Origin: Thalassia testudinum
Taxonomy: Eukaryota > Streptophyta > Magnoliopsida > Alismatales > Hydrocharitaceae
Assembly: GCA_037157565.1 (NCBI GenBank)
Contig: JAZHRO010000073.1
Location: 15,258,501-15,322,500 of the forward strand
Reading direction: 5' to 3'
Length of the DNA stretch: 64,000 bases
Shown in pieces: positions 47,072-57,313 of the stretch. Below the pieces are notes generated by a model. That model was not told where the DNA came from, did no database searches, and saw nothing but the letters and a program-made list of their open reading frames with translations. The position numbers and the translations under genes were made by a program. Position 1 is the stretch's first letter. Every line of letters begins with the position of its first letter.

Positions 47072-47724
47072 CAAGGGCACACCCATTTAGGGTTGCTAAG
47101 GAGAAAGCGATACCTTTAGAGTAGCACTTCAAAGAAGGAGTTGGAGAGATTCTTTTCAAGCCTAGGAGTAGTTGATCTTGGAGCAAGGATCTTCTCTTCA
47201 CCATCATCACAGGAGGATTAGTGTTTTTTCAATTTTTGTATTTTTATTTCTAGTAGTAGAAGCATTCCTCTACTAGCAATTTTGTAAAACTTTTCTTCCT
47301 TTATACAAAGTTGCCTTTTCTACAATTTTTGTTTGCATCTTAAGTAATTGTCTTTCTAGCACTTGTTCACTCTCTCTCTCTAATTACCCTAGGTCTCCAT
47401 GTACCTAGGGTGAGCTTACAGAGAGGTTGCTTTTGTCACTTAGGTGTTAGACTTAGCAATTTTGGAGTAGTCTTTTCTTCCCGCTCATAATTTCGTAGTT
47501 TCCCGTTATTTCAAAATCCAAAAAAATCTTATATTTAAAATCACAAAAAGAAAGTTGATTACCAGATTCGAGCAAGAGTGTTTTAAAGTGCAATCCTACC
47601 TCCCTTGGAATGACCCAAATACTTTCCCAAGTGCTTGATTTTACAAATTTTAAAAGCGATCGGATTTGCACGTTACAACGATAAAAACCCTAATTTCAAA
47701 TCGCACTTTTCTTGCATCAAGAGG

Positions 47725-48998
47725 TAGGTTGAATATATGGTGGATGTGAAGGATTTCTATACTAATAGGTGGCCTAGGGCTTGAGAGGGAGCTCTTAGGA
47801 GCTTTCATAGGGTTTTAGAAGTCATGAGTAGGTGGGAATAGCATAGGAAGTAATGGGGAAAAATGGGAGGTGTTGGGGGGTTTATATAGGTGTAGGAAGG
47901 GGTCATTCTCGGCCATGCATTGAGGGACATGCGTAGGACACACCCACACACAGCTACGCGCAGTGCAAAGCATGTGAGTACGCATTACTCTCTCAACACT
48001 GGCGTTCTCACATAGTAGTTGGATGGTGTTGTAGTGCCTACGGATCATTTGATGGTCGTTGGATCGATGATGGATTGCACGGATCGCTTGGAGATCACAA
48101 GATTGGAATCACGCACAGTACACTAAAGCATTGTGCATGCAAAGCTAGATGAATCACAGTTGTTCGATCACAGTTGGAGGGTATGGATTGCGCATGACCC
48201 GCACCTCGGATCGCTCTCGATTGACGCGTACAATTGCACGTATTGCACGAACACATATCTGCAAAGCTGCGTGGCTCTCTCTTTGTCGTTCATCGTGCTG
48301 CTCAAATTTTCCCACCCACGCCTGCATCTACGTGTGTCAATCCTAACCGCTAGATTGTGATCAAGTGATCCAATTTTGTTGGCATTGTCAAGGCTATGGA
48401 GAATCACCACCCGAACTCGAGCCTCACCTTTGAGAGGCAGGTGCACTACCACTGTGGCAAAGGAGCGGATTTGTCACACTGAAGGGCCACTGTAGCACTC
48501 GGTGCTGACTATTGGATCTTCATCCAACGGTTGAGATCTCATCAAGCCTTCTCCTTTGAAGTAAAGTAGCGTGTTGAGGAGAATCTCAATCATTGGATTA
48601 GGATCCAATGGCTAGGATTTCTCTTTGAGGTGAGGTAGGGGCTGCGATCAATGTTGGGTGGCTTGGATGGTGCTATGTGGCACCATCTGGGCCGTCCATC
48701 TTCGTTCCTTTCTTGGGACTGCTACGGATGTCAGATCGTGGTGATTTTTGTGTTGTCAGACTGCAATCGTCATTTCAAATCCATTCGTATGGTTGAATTT
48801 TTCATCTGAAGCCCGTAAAAATGTCGCATTATCCCCTAGCTACACAAAATGTAATAATTAATATACAAACTATACAAATCATCCTTAATGCAATGTAATG
48901 AATGTTATGCATTATTCACAGTGCTACATGCAATGTTAAGCTTACGAACTAACATAAGTAGGCACTTATCATGAATAAATGTGTATTTACCTATAAGC
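47725..48998 (-). repeat. F 5' LTR, distal part
   Basis: This is the continuation of 32783-33354 after C1. It shares with S1 the tail order TTCATCTGAAGCCC, then ATGTTATGCATTATT, then CACATTTATTCATG-like sequence in reverse. A minus-strand TATA box, CCTATATAAACC, is at 47879-47890. Family motifs TTGGAT(N4)ATCCAA are at 48512-48527 and 48593-48608, and the GGCACC motif is at 48666-48687. The outer end is placed near 48998 by alignment with S1 and may be off by a few bases. Confidence 0.72.
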
Positions 48999-50352
48999 CT
49001 ATCTCTAAGACCAGGAAACATGCACACAAAGTAATCTACGTCGATAGGGCGACCAACATGTGGAGATAGACAAGAAGAGAGAAAAAAGTTGTGCCACACG
49101 TCATCATTGATGAAGTACCGGCCAAAAGTATCATTGCAAGAGGCAGAAGAGGAGGCGTGATGGCAATGCTTGGGTACCATAAAATCAGTTCTATTCAAGT
49201 TTGGTCAATCAAAATAGGTTGGTTGATTGATCAAAAAGAAAACTTGGTCAATAAAAGATATAAAATTTAACAATTTAAAAGTAGACAGTAAGGAGGTTTA
49301 GTTTCGAAGATTTTTGGTAGATAAGTTAATCAGTTTGGTTGATCAAGAAAAAATTTTGGTAAATTAGAGAGAAAATTTTTGGTCAATCAAAAGGATGAAA
49401 AAATAAAATTGAATATGATATTTTCGGTCGATTAAAGGCGAAAATTGATTAATAAAAAATCGTCAGTGGCAAAAAAAGTATGGCTTGGGTGGATCGAACA
49501 AGATGAAAAGATTAGAACGTGAAGAACATGAAGAGCTTGTAGAATAGTGGCCAGAAAAAAATGAAACAACAACATATAGCCACATCAAAACAAGATCAAA
49601 GCATGATAATATGTGTAAGAGATGGAGAGGAAATAACATACCGGGATCGACATGAATCGATCCAAGTAGGCAGCAGTAGAGAAGAGGGAGGAGGGTGGAT
49701 GACTGGTCAGTTGTCGAACAGGTCGGTGAGGTGGCAGCAGCGAGGAAGTCACCGGAGAGGAGGTGGTCACGTAGTTTTCATTGACTATGGGGTGGTTGAG
49801 GTCAGCAGTGGTGTTGGTCAGGAGCTTGGTCAAAGGTTGTGAGGTGGAGGAGGAGGGGATCATAGTGTGGTTGATTATTTGAAGTGTGGGACTGGTGGTA
49901 AACTATAGTGGGGAGTTTTGTGAGTTGGTAAAGTTTTCTTTTGTGTAAAAAGAAAGTTGGTAAAAAAAGGTTGTTTTTATAGAGTTGGGTTAGCCAAAAA
50001 AGGTTGGGGATAATAAGGAATGAGATCAAGGATTAGAGTTTGATAGGTAATCAAATCAAGGTGAATTGATTTGCAAATTCTGGATCGCGACGAGGTGAAA
50101 TTCGCCTAGTTTTGGTTGATCAACCGAAAGGTTTGGTCGATCAGAATGGAATTTGATCGATAAATTTGAATTTCCACAGGAGGGAAATTTCCCGCCCAAC
50201 TATTAATCAATCAATATAGTGATTGGTCGATCAACTTTTGAAAGTTTTGGAGGAAATTTTTCCGCCCATGACTTTCAAGTCTTGATCGATCAAAATAGAG
50301 TTTTGCTCGATCAACAATTGATCAATCAAATGGAGAATTTCATCAACCAACA
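48999..50352 (-). repeat. Probable K 3' LTR with GATCGATC array
   Basis: No gene is seen. The high-coordinate end CCAACA (50347-50352) reads TGTTGG on the minus strand, like S2. From 49190 to 50340 the sequence is studded with TTGGTCGATCAA and TTGATCGATCAA variants, densest at 50110-50335. The low end is not defined. Without a partner LTR this is an inference from position after RNase H and from the TATA box. Confidence 0.55.
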
Positions 50353-50539
50353 ACTAACAAGACAAAGAAGGCAATCATCAATTAAAGTTCAATTAGTCTT
50401 GTTAAGCCTAATTCTCTTCTTATTGTTATAAATCTATCTTTTGCTTCGGGTTTTGTAAAGATATCAGCTAATTATTTTTCTGTTTGGATAAATCTATTGT
50501 TATTTCCTTGTTCAAGGTATAATCTGTAAGGAAATGATG

Positions 50540-52261
50540 TTTGATATCTATGTGTTTAGTTTAAGAGTGTTGGATAGGATTTTTGGATAGGTTTATGGCA
50601 CTAGTGTTATCATAGAGGATTCTAGTGTTTTCAAAGGATAAGTCCGAAATCTCTAAGTGTTTGCTTCATCCACAAAATCTGTGAACATGCCAGGGAAGTA
50701 ATGTATTCAACTTCAGTTGCGGATAAGGAAGCACTATTTTGTTTCCTGTTGAACCCAGAGACTAGGGAATTTCCAAGAAAATTACAAGTTCCACTAGTAC
50801 TCTTACGATCCATCTAACTACTCAGATAATCAGCATCACAATGAGTAAGTCAAGCCTGGTTGACTTGGGATAGAACAGACCAAGATCTACTTTGTTTTGA
50901 AGGAATCAAAGTATCCATTTTAGGGCATTGTGGTGTGATTCCTTAGGGTTCACTTGAAACCTAGCATAGAGGCAAGTGTTTAATAGTATATCCAGTCTAC
51001 TAGCAGTTAAGTAGAGTAAAGACCCAATCATGCTTCTATACAATTTTTGGTCTACCCTATCATGCTTCTATACAATTTTTGGTCTACAAACTTACCTGAT
51101 TCATCTTCCTTAAGGTTTGTAGTGGTAGCCATTGGTGTGTCTTTTCCTTTGGTGTTATCCATCCCGAACTTCTTCAAAATCTCCTTCGTATACTTGGTTT
51201 GCGAAATGAAGATTACATCTTCAAGCTAATCAACTTGCAAGCCTAGGAACAGCTTTAATTCTCCCATCAGACTCATCTCGAATTAATCCTACATAACCTT
51301 CGCAAACTCTTGGCATAGAAGATCGTCACTAGCATCAAAGATTATGTCATCAACATAAATTTGGATTAAATTTAGTTTGTTAACTTTTCTCTTAATGAAG
51401 AGAGTTGGATCAACTAGTCTAATTTTGAAGTTATTTTCTAATAGATAATTCCTTAATCTTTCATACCAAGCTCAAGGTGCTTGTTTTAGTCCATATAAGG
51501 CTTTATTTAATTTGAAAACATGATCAAGATTTTCTAAACTTTCAAAGCCAGGTGGTTTTTTTACATAGACTTCTTTTATGAATCCATTGAGAAATGAGCT
51601 TTTGACGTCCATCTGGAATAGCCTGAATCCCATATGGGTAACAAAGGCTAGTAACACTCTAATGGATTCCAATTGAGCCACAAGTGCTTAGGTTTCATCA
51701 AAATTGATTCCTTCTTCCTGATTATAACCTTGGGCCACAAGTCTATCTTTATTTCTTACCACTTTTCCTGATTCATCAAGCTTATTTCTAAAAACTTATT
51801 TTGTCCCAACCATCGATTGAGATTCTGATCTAGGGACTAATTCCTAAACATGGTTTCTTTCAAATTTATTCTTTCATTGCAACAATCCAACAATCATTAG
51901 TGAAGGATTCTTTCAGAGCTTTAGGTTCTAATTGAGATACAAAAATACTAAGTGCAAGGTTATTTAAGGAGGATCTTGTTTGAAATCCTTGTGTAACCTC
52001 ACCAATCACAAGATCTTTAGGATGGTCATTAGTATAGGTTTGATCTTTTGGTAGGTCACTAGTGATAGTTTCCTCAGGGATGTTTGAGGGATCTTCTAGT
52101 GTTTGATCATCATCTTTGGTTGAAGCCTTTTCTATTTGATCTGATTCATCAAAGGAAACATGCAAAGTCTCTTCAACCACCAAGTGTTTTCTTGCTGTAT
52201 ACACTATATGCTTTACTTCTGGAGGAGTATCCCAAGAAAATTCCTTTATCACTCTTTGCAT
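50540..52261 (-). pseudogene. K pol, reverse transcriptase and RNase H
   Basis: Reverse transcriptase contains FQMDVKSSFLNG, VYVKKPPGFE, FKLNKALYGLKQAP and the catalytic YVDD at 51346-51357; these are copia signatures. RNase H follows, with KSTSGTCNFLGNSLVSG and SATEVEYI (50631-50813) and KHIDIKHHFL near 50560. The connector to integrase (51866-52261) is acidic and poorly conserved. Many stops and shifts occur, including a 32-bp tandem duplication at 51027-51090 that breaks the frame. Confidence 0.88.
51027..51090. repeat. 32-bp tandem duplication in K
   Basis: ATCATGCTTCTATACAATTT and the following 12 bases are repeated directly at 51059. It lies in the connector between reverse transcriptase and RNase H and shifts the frame. 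Confidence 0.85.
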
Positions 52262-53060
52262 TAAATTTATCCAAATTTTCCTTTGTATTCAGTATAAAGC
52301 ATTTGCAACGAAACACCTTAAAATATGAAATCTTAGGTGTCTTACGATAATAAAGTTGAAAGGGTATTTTCTTTAGGATTGGTCTAATGGAAGTTCTATT
52401 CTAGATGTAGCAAGCAATGTTTACTATCTCAGCCGAAAAAATACCGAGATAGCTTTGACTCACACAACATGGTGTAGGTAAACTCTTGCAAGATTCTAGT
52501 CTTTCTTTCTACAACACCATTTTGAGGAGCTACTCTTGGAAAGGCTAATTCATGTTTTATTCCAAAAGTTGAGTAGAAATCTTGGAAGTTTTGATTTTTA
52601 AATTCTCCTCCATGATCACTCCTAATCCTAGTGATGGAAAGGCCTATCTCAATTTGAAGTCTTTTGGGTAACTTTCTAAATTCCTTAAAATGAGAATCTT
52701 TAGACCTTAAGAATAATACCCAAGTAAATCGGGAAAAGTCATCAATAATGACAAGACATTTTCTACACCCATTTAAGCTTTCAGACTTGGTTGGTCCAAA
52801 GAGGTCTAAGTGAATCAACTCAAGCGGCTTTGAGGTGCTAACCATGTTTTTAGGTTTAAAGGAGGTTTTATGAAGTTTGCCTAGTTCACAAGAGTTGCAA
52901 AGATTCTTCTTTTTAAAGGAAATCTTAGGCAGTCCTTTTACGAAGTCATGTTTCACAAGCTTATTTGTATTTCGCATGTGAACATGTCCGAGTCAATGAT
53001 GCCACAGTATTGACTCATCATCCGATGCAACCAAACAATTAAGATTGTTGCATTTGTCAA
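52262..53060 (-). pseudogene. K pol, integrase
   Basis: The zinc domain is LWHH*LGHVHM and CNSCELGK (53020-52870), with a stop between the His residues. The core has HLDLFGPT (Asp), SDHGGEF (Asp) and GVVERKTRILQE (Glu), all intact within the open stretch 52977-52429. A stop at about 52428 is followed by the C-terminal domain to about 52262. The order before reverse transcriptase identifies Ty1/copia. The role would be cDNA integration; this copy is dead. Confidence 0.88.
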
Positions 53061-54322
53061 AGTCAATAGTGTAGATATCTTTTGATCTATTTCCAGTCAA
53101 AAGAATTTCCTTTGTTTTCTTATCTTTAATCTTAAAGCCTCTTGAGATGAAATTTACTTCATATCCATTATCATAAATCTAGCTTACACTAAGTAAGTTA
53201 TGTTTTAAATCTTTTACAAGATGAACATTATCAAAAGAGGTTTTAAAGTTACCAATTTGGCCAGTACAATAATATGGCCTTTGTGGTTGTTGCCAAAGGT
53301 GACTGAACCACTTACCTTACGGTTGAGGTTGAGGAATAGGTCTTCTTCTCCTGTCATGTGCTTTGAGTAGCCGCTGTATATAACCCATCTTCTTTTGCTT
53401 CATGAGGTCTAGAGTTTCTTCTTACAACTACAAGATGTCTATGTTTTGTTGCTGATAAATCTAGTCAGAATGTTTTATTAGTCCTTCGTTTGGGTGTCCT
53501 ACAAAATAAGATTGCACATTTCTTTTTGGTACTCATTTTCTTTTGGATCCAAATTTGTTAGCAGGTGCCTGTTTAATCGTGAAACTATTCTTAACCTTAG
53601 GACTAGAAGGATTTTGTGTGTTGGTTTGTGAAGTAGACGCTTCATGGCCATTTTTAGGAACATATCCTAACCCAAATTTAGTTATGGTTTGGGTGTGTGT
53701 ACCTAGTAATTTTTCTAGGTTTGCTCTACCTTTAATAAATTTTACTAACTCATTTATTAGAGTAAAAGATTTTTGTTCCAGTTTTCCTATTTCTATTTGA
53801 AGTGAATTTACTTGTGTTTTGAGAGTAGTTATTTCTTGTGCGAGTTGATTTTGTAAGGCAAATCTGTGTTTCAACTCTATTTCTTCATATAAATTTCTGC
53901 ATAACTTCTTATTGACCACTTTAAGTGTTTTACCTAAGTCATTCAAAACATACAAAGCTTCTAAAATTTTATCAAATGAAAAAAGAAACTACCTCATCCT
54001 TAATCACCATGAGTGCACAAAGTACTTATTTACTTGATGTCTCCTCTTCTTCTTTAGTGGAGTTTGTATTGCTATCATCCCAAGGGACTTGAAGAGATTT
54101 CTTCTTTCCTTCTAGCCTGGGTTGTTTCTGAACTTTCTTCTTTTCAACTTCCTTCTTGAGTTGAAGGCATTACTTTCTCATTTACCCTTTCTTCTTGTAG
54201 TTGTAACAAATGACTTGGTTTTCTTGTGGTTCTTCCTTCTTTTTCTTCCAGCTCTTTTTGTTCTTTAAGAACCTTCTGAACTTTCTGGTAAGGGTGGTCA
54301 AACAACTCGTTAATCTCGCGTG
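53061..54322 (-). pseudogene. K gag end, linker and protease
   Basis: 53533-53955 encodes a coiled-coil-like linker (LKTQVNSLQIEIGKLEQKSF) seen in SIRE-type gag-pol. Protease lies near 53240-53400. YSKHMTGE is recognisable, but the residue where the family has the catalytic Asp (DSG) is Tyr (YSG). Upstream gag continues as NELFDHPYQKVQK (54290-54330) and is cut by B3 at 54323. No zinc knuckle was identified. Confidence 0.75.
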
Positions 54323-54337
54323 TGATGATAACATCAT

Positions 54338-55740
54338 TGCTCGACATGTAAATCAGATTTTAAAAGATGATTTAGTTGTAGTATAGCGCGAAACATGTCA
54401 ACAAATAAATTTGTAAAATCCGGTGAGTACCGGGTCATTTGTAGGGAGGCAATCTTGATTTTATTATCATCAGAGGGAGAGCCTAGTCTGGAGAGAGAGA
54501 GAGTTGTATCTGGAAGATGCCTTCAACTGGGGGGGCCTGAGCTTTCTTTTATAGTTTTAATGAGGGGCAAAGTGGGCATTTTGGCCCTTAAACTCATGAA
54601 ACAACTCTTTTATGATCACATCCGTCAATCGGGAGATCAAGGGATCAAATCTAGCCTCAAAACACCTTCAAAAAATCCTACTCTTGGATTCAATCTCTGA
54701 TCGACAAGTGTCATGCCCTGGAGCGTTGGATCAAGATCAGGAGGCTCCTCTACTTCCTCTCACACGTGCTCATCTTTGCTTGCCGCTCGCTCTATTTTAG
54801 CGCCTCAACCTCAACTGTCCTCGGATGGCTTAAATTGCACCTGCATCACCTTCTCAATGATGCAAGTGCAATAGATCGTGTGTTACACCTGTGTCAGATC
54901 CCGCGTTCGGCCACTATGCGCTCAGATCACGCCACGTGGATGCATCTCTATCCTTCGATCTCCATCCGACGATCCAATTATGCCCGCTCCTGATTTCTCA
55001 CATGGCACCGTTAGAACGCATGCCCTTTGCTTAAGGGTGAAGGGGTGGACCGTTGCGCCAAACCCTTAGTTTCTTTCTTTTTTTTATTTTGAGGAGCTCA
55101 TTGTCAACCGTTGGATGAAGATCCAACAGCCGAGATCTATTCCTTTTTTATGAAGTGTGGTGAGGAGGGCGACACGACGCACTCGTGGCCGTTGGATGAA
55201 GATCCAACAGCCCACAGTGAACGAGGGGTAGCCTTTACAGATGGGGCGGTGATGAGGGGGTAGTTGTGATGGCACCATGTGGCACCATCATAGCCATCCA
55301 TCTTCTTTCCCTTGTATCTGGTGATGTAGACCTCCGATTTCATTGATTTTTGAGCCATTGGACTGCAATCGTTGATCTAGATCTATCTGTGTGGTTGGAT
55401 TTTTATCTGAGGCTTGGATCTTTGTCCTCTGGCTCCAAGGACTATGTCCTTCTATGGACTGCACACGATGCTCTAATTGTCTGATTAAGACAATTTTGGA
55501 AGAGTTGGACTCCCATTGTCGTTCTGATCAGATCTATACGGTCTGATCTATCATCCGTGGCTTTGAATCATCTACGATTAATTTCATCTCTCATTTAATG
55601 CATAAAATGACAATATTATCGTTATGACTGACAAACAAACTATTGTACAAATTATGATGCATATGCATGCATTGTTCCTAAGTTATGCTAGAATCTAACT
55701 TAATTCTGGTGATTTAGGTTGCATGATTATTGTGCAATCA
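54338..55740 (-). mobile_element. Solo LTR E, A family, near the start of B3
   Basis: 1,403 bp starting TGCTCGACATG and ending TTATTGTGCAATCA. Target copies ATCAT (54333-54337 and 55741-55745) are perfect, and removing it restores the B-type LTR start. A minus-strand TATA box, TATAAAAG, is at 54546-54553. It carries TTGGATGAAGATCCAA at 55111-55126 and 55192-55207, and GGCACCATGTGGCACC at 55271-55286. Confidence 0.9.
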
Positions 55741-57313
55741 ATCATCATCTGCCATAACTAACTTTAATTAGTCAAGATCAAAAGACAAATGCTCCTACAT
55801 AACCGCCGGAGAATCTTAATTCATTGTTTATTCATTATGAGTGAAATGCATTAATCAAGGGTAAACCTACAGTTTTAATAGTATAACCTAAATGCAGAAC
55901 GATCATGGGGCTTTTCAGGGGTTAATTAAAGGTCAAATGTTCATAAATGTTTAATAGGAGGGACGTGTAGAAAGAAATTAGTTTTCACGCATTTCAAGAA
56001 TTAATGGACATTCGAATCCCTAATTCAGATTCACATAATAAAATGAGGTTCTAATCAGGATAAAATTCACCTAAACCTTCTAAAAATCATATAAAAATAT
56101 TCTATAAGGTTTGGTATCATCGATTTAACCGTTGGAACCCATTTTGACCTAAAATAGAGTCTCAGACGGATAGTTGCCTTAATTTGGGTTTCTACGCCAC
56201 TTGCCCAGTCAAACTTGGTCAAAACCAAAATCCAACTTCACCATAAGATTCCTTGGGTCTAAATTAGGTCTGTACCAAAATTTGAGTCCAATCAGAGTCT
56301 ATCTTGACCAAGTTTGCATTTTGGTCCCTAGACTTCTATTTCCCTACATCTAACCCCTTAACTTTCATCCTTTCCTTTCAAGGAGGCCCCTATCTTTTCG
56401 CCCCTTTTGGAAAAAGGTTCAACTACCATTGTCTTCTTCGAGAAACAAAGAAGGAAACTCATAGATCTTCAAACCCAAATTGCCTCATTTAATCTAACGA
56501 ATTAATTGATGAAATCTCAATCAAAATTTGCCAAACTTGGCGAAAATGATCCTCAGATCATTCTGCATTTATCAAGATCTTCCTTAAGGCCAATCATGGT
56601 AGAATTACGCTAGCGAACTCAAGGAATTTTAGCTCTGAAAACAAAGTCCAACCACCTTCCTTTTGGGGCATTCCAGATGAAGGGAGCCTCACCTATAAAA
56701 GCGGCTGCGCTCATTCAATCCGTCCTTGTCTAGTTTTGGCGCGCCAACCTCCTCCTCTCCTCCATCCACATCTGCCATTAACGAAATCCTGGAGCTCCTT
56801 CAACTCTCTTTGTCGATCACTCCCACGTACTATAGGGAGAGGGCTTCCTCCCTACTCTTCATCACTGTACTTTTGGAGAAAGAATGTGGCTCCATTGCCC
56901 CCTTGTCAGCTCCAGTTTCACCTCCTTTGTCTATAGCTCCGGCATACCTCTAGCAAGCCTCCTTGGACCTCCATTCGTCCAATTAATTTTGGGCTTCTCT
57001 CCCTCTCCCTTCTAATTAGGTCTAGACTACAACTTAGGTCCCAATTCTTTCCCTTTCTCCTTCTCCCTTGCCGGCTGCCTCACCTCCAACCACCTTCACT
57101 GCCAGCATGCCTCTGCCCATTGCACACCCCATAGCCTATGCCAATAACATCGTCTTAGCCTCACAGAGCTTCCCAGCTCCTTAATTTCCCCATTAACCAC
57201 CTCCATGACCTCCCTCTATCACTAACGATTGAAGCTCATCAGAGCTTCTTTGCCACTTACATCCGATCACTCACACAACCAATTCCTTTAGGGTTTTTGT
57301 TCAATGAGTAGCG

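Larger units (their letters stand above)
33355..47719 (+). mobile_element. Solo LTR C1 (family C), split by element B and by LTRs A and A'
   Basis: C1 starts TGATAAATGCTAGTTTATCA and ends TTGCATCA. It aligns throughout with C2 (57314-59577). Its pieces are 33355-34100, 41830-43040 and 47077-47719, about 2.6 kb in total. Target copies AGTGG and AGAGG match at four of five bases. A plus-strand TATATAAAG is at 42751-42759, and the CTCC.TTGGA.TGACCC stretch near the end shows plus orientation. No gag or pol belongs to it, so it is a solo LTR. The C2 site at 58035 shows the uninterrupted sequence at the place where B is inserted in C1. Confidence 0.85.
22489..48998 (-). mobile_element. Athila-type Ty3/gypsy element F, 3'-truncated, host of many insertions
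   Basis: F has a 5' LTR (32783-33354 continued at 47725 to about 48998), a degenerate tRNA-Asp primer site (32763-32779), a leader, gag (31544 down to 28092) and pol (28083 down to 22489). The integrase C-terminus and the whole 3' end are lost at about 22489. Insertions are S1 at 23826-25604, S2 at 29235-30972 and C1 at 33355-47719. All coding parts are strongly decayed, more so than in O1 or N1, so F is among the oldest layers of the window. Confidence 0.85.
48999..54322 (-). mobile_element. Copia element K, SIRE-like, decayed and 5'-truncated
   Basis: On the minus strand, gag/linker (54322-53533), protease (about 53400-53240), integrase (53060-52300), reverse transcriptase (51830-51000) and RNase H (51000-50540) follow in the copia order PR-IN-RT-RH. 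A 3' LTR probably covers about 49000-50352, ending CCAACA in plus reading, with a minus-strand TATA box, TATAAAAA, at 49974-49981. The 5' end is cut at 54322 by LTR B3 and does not continue beyond B3. Confidence 0.8.
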
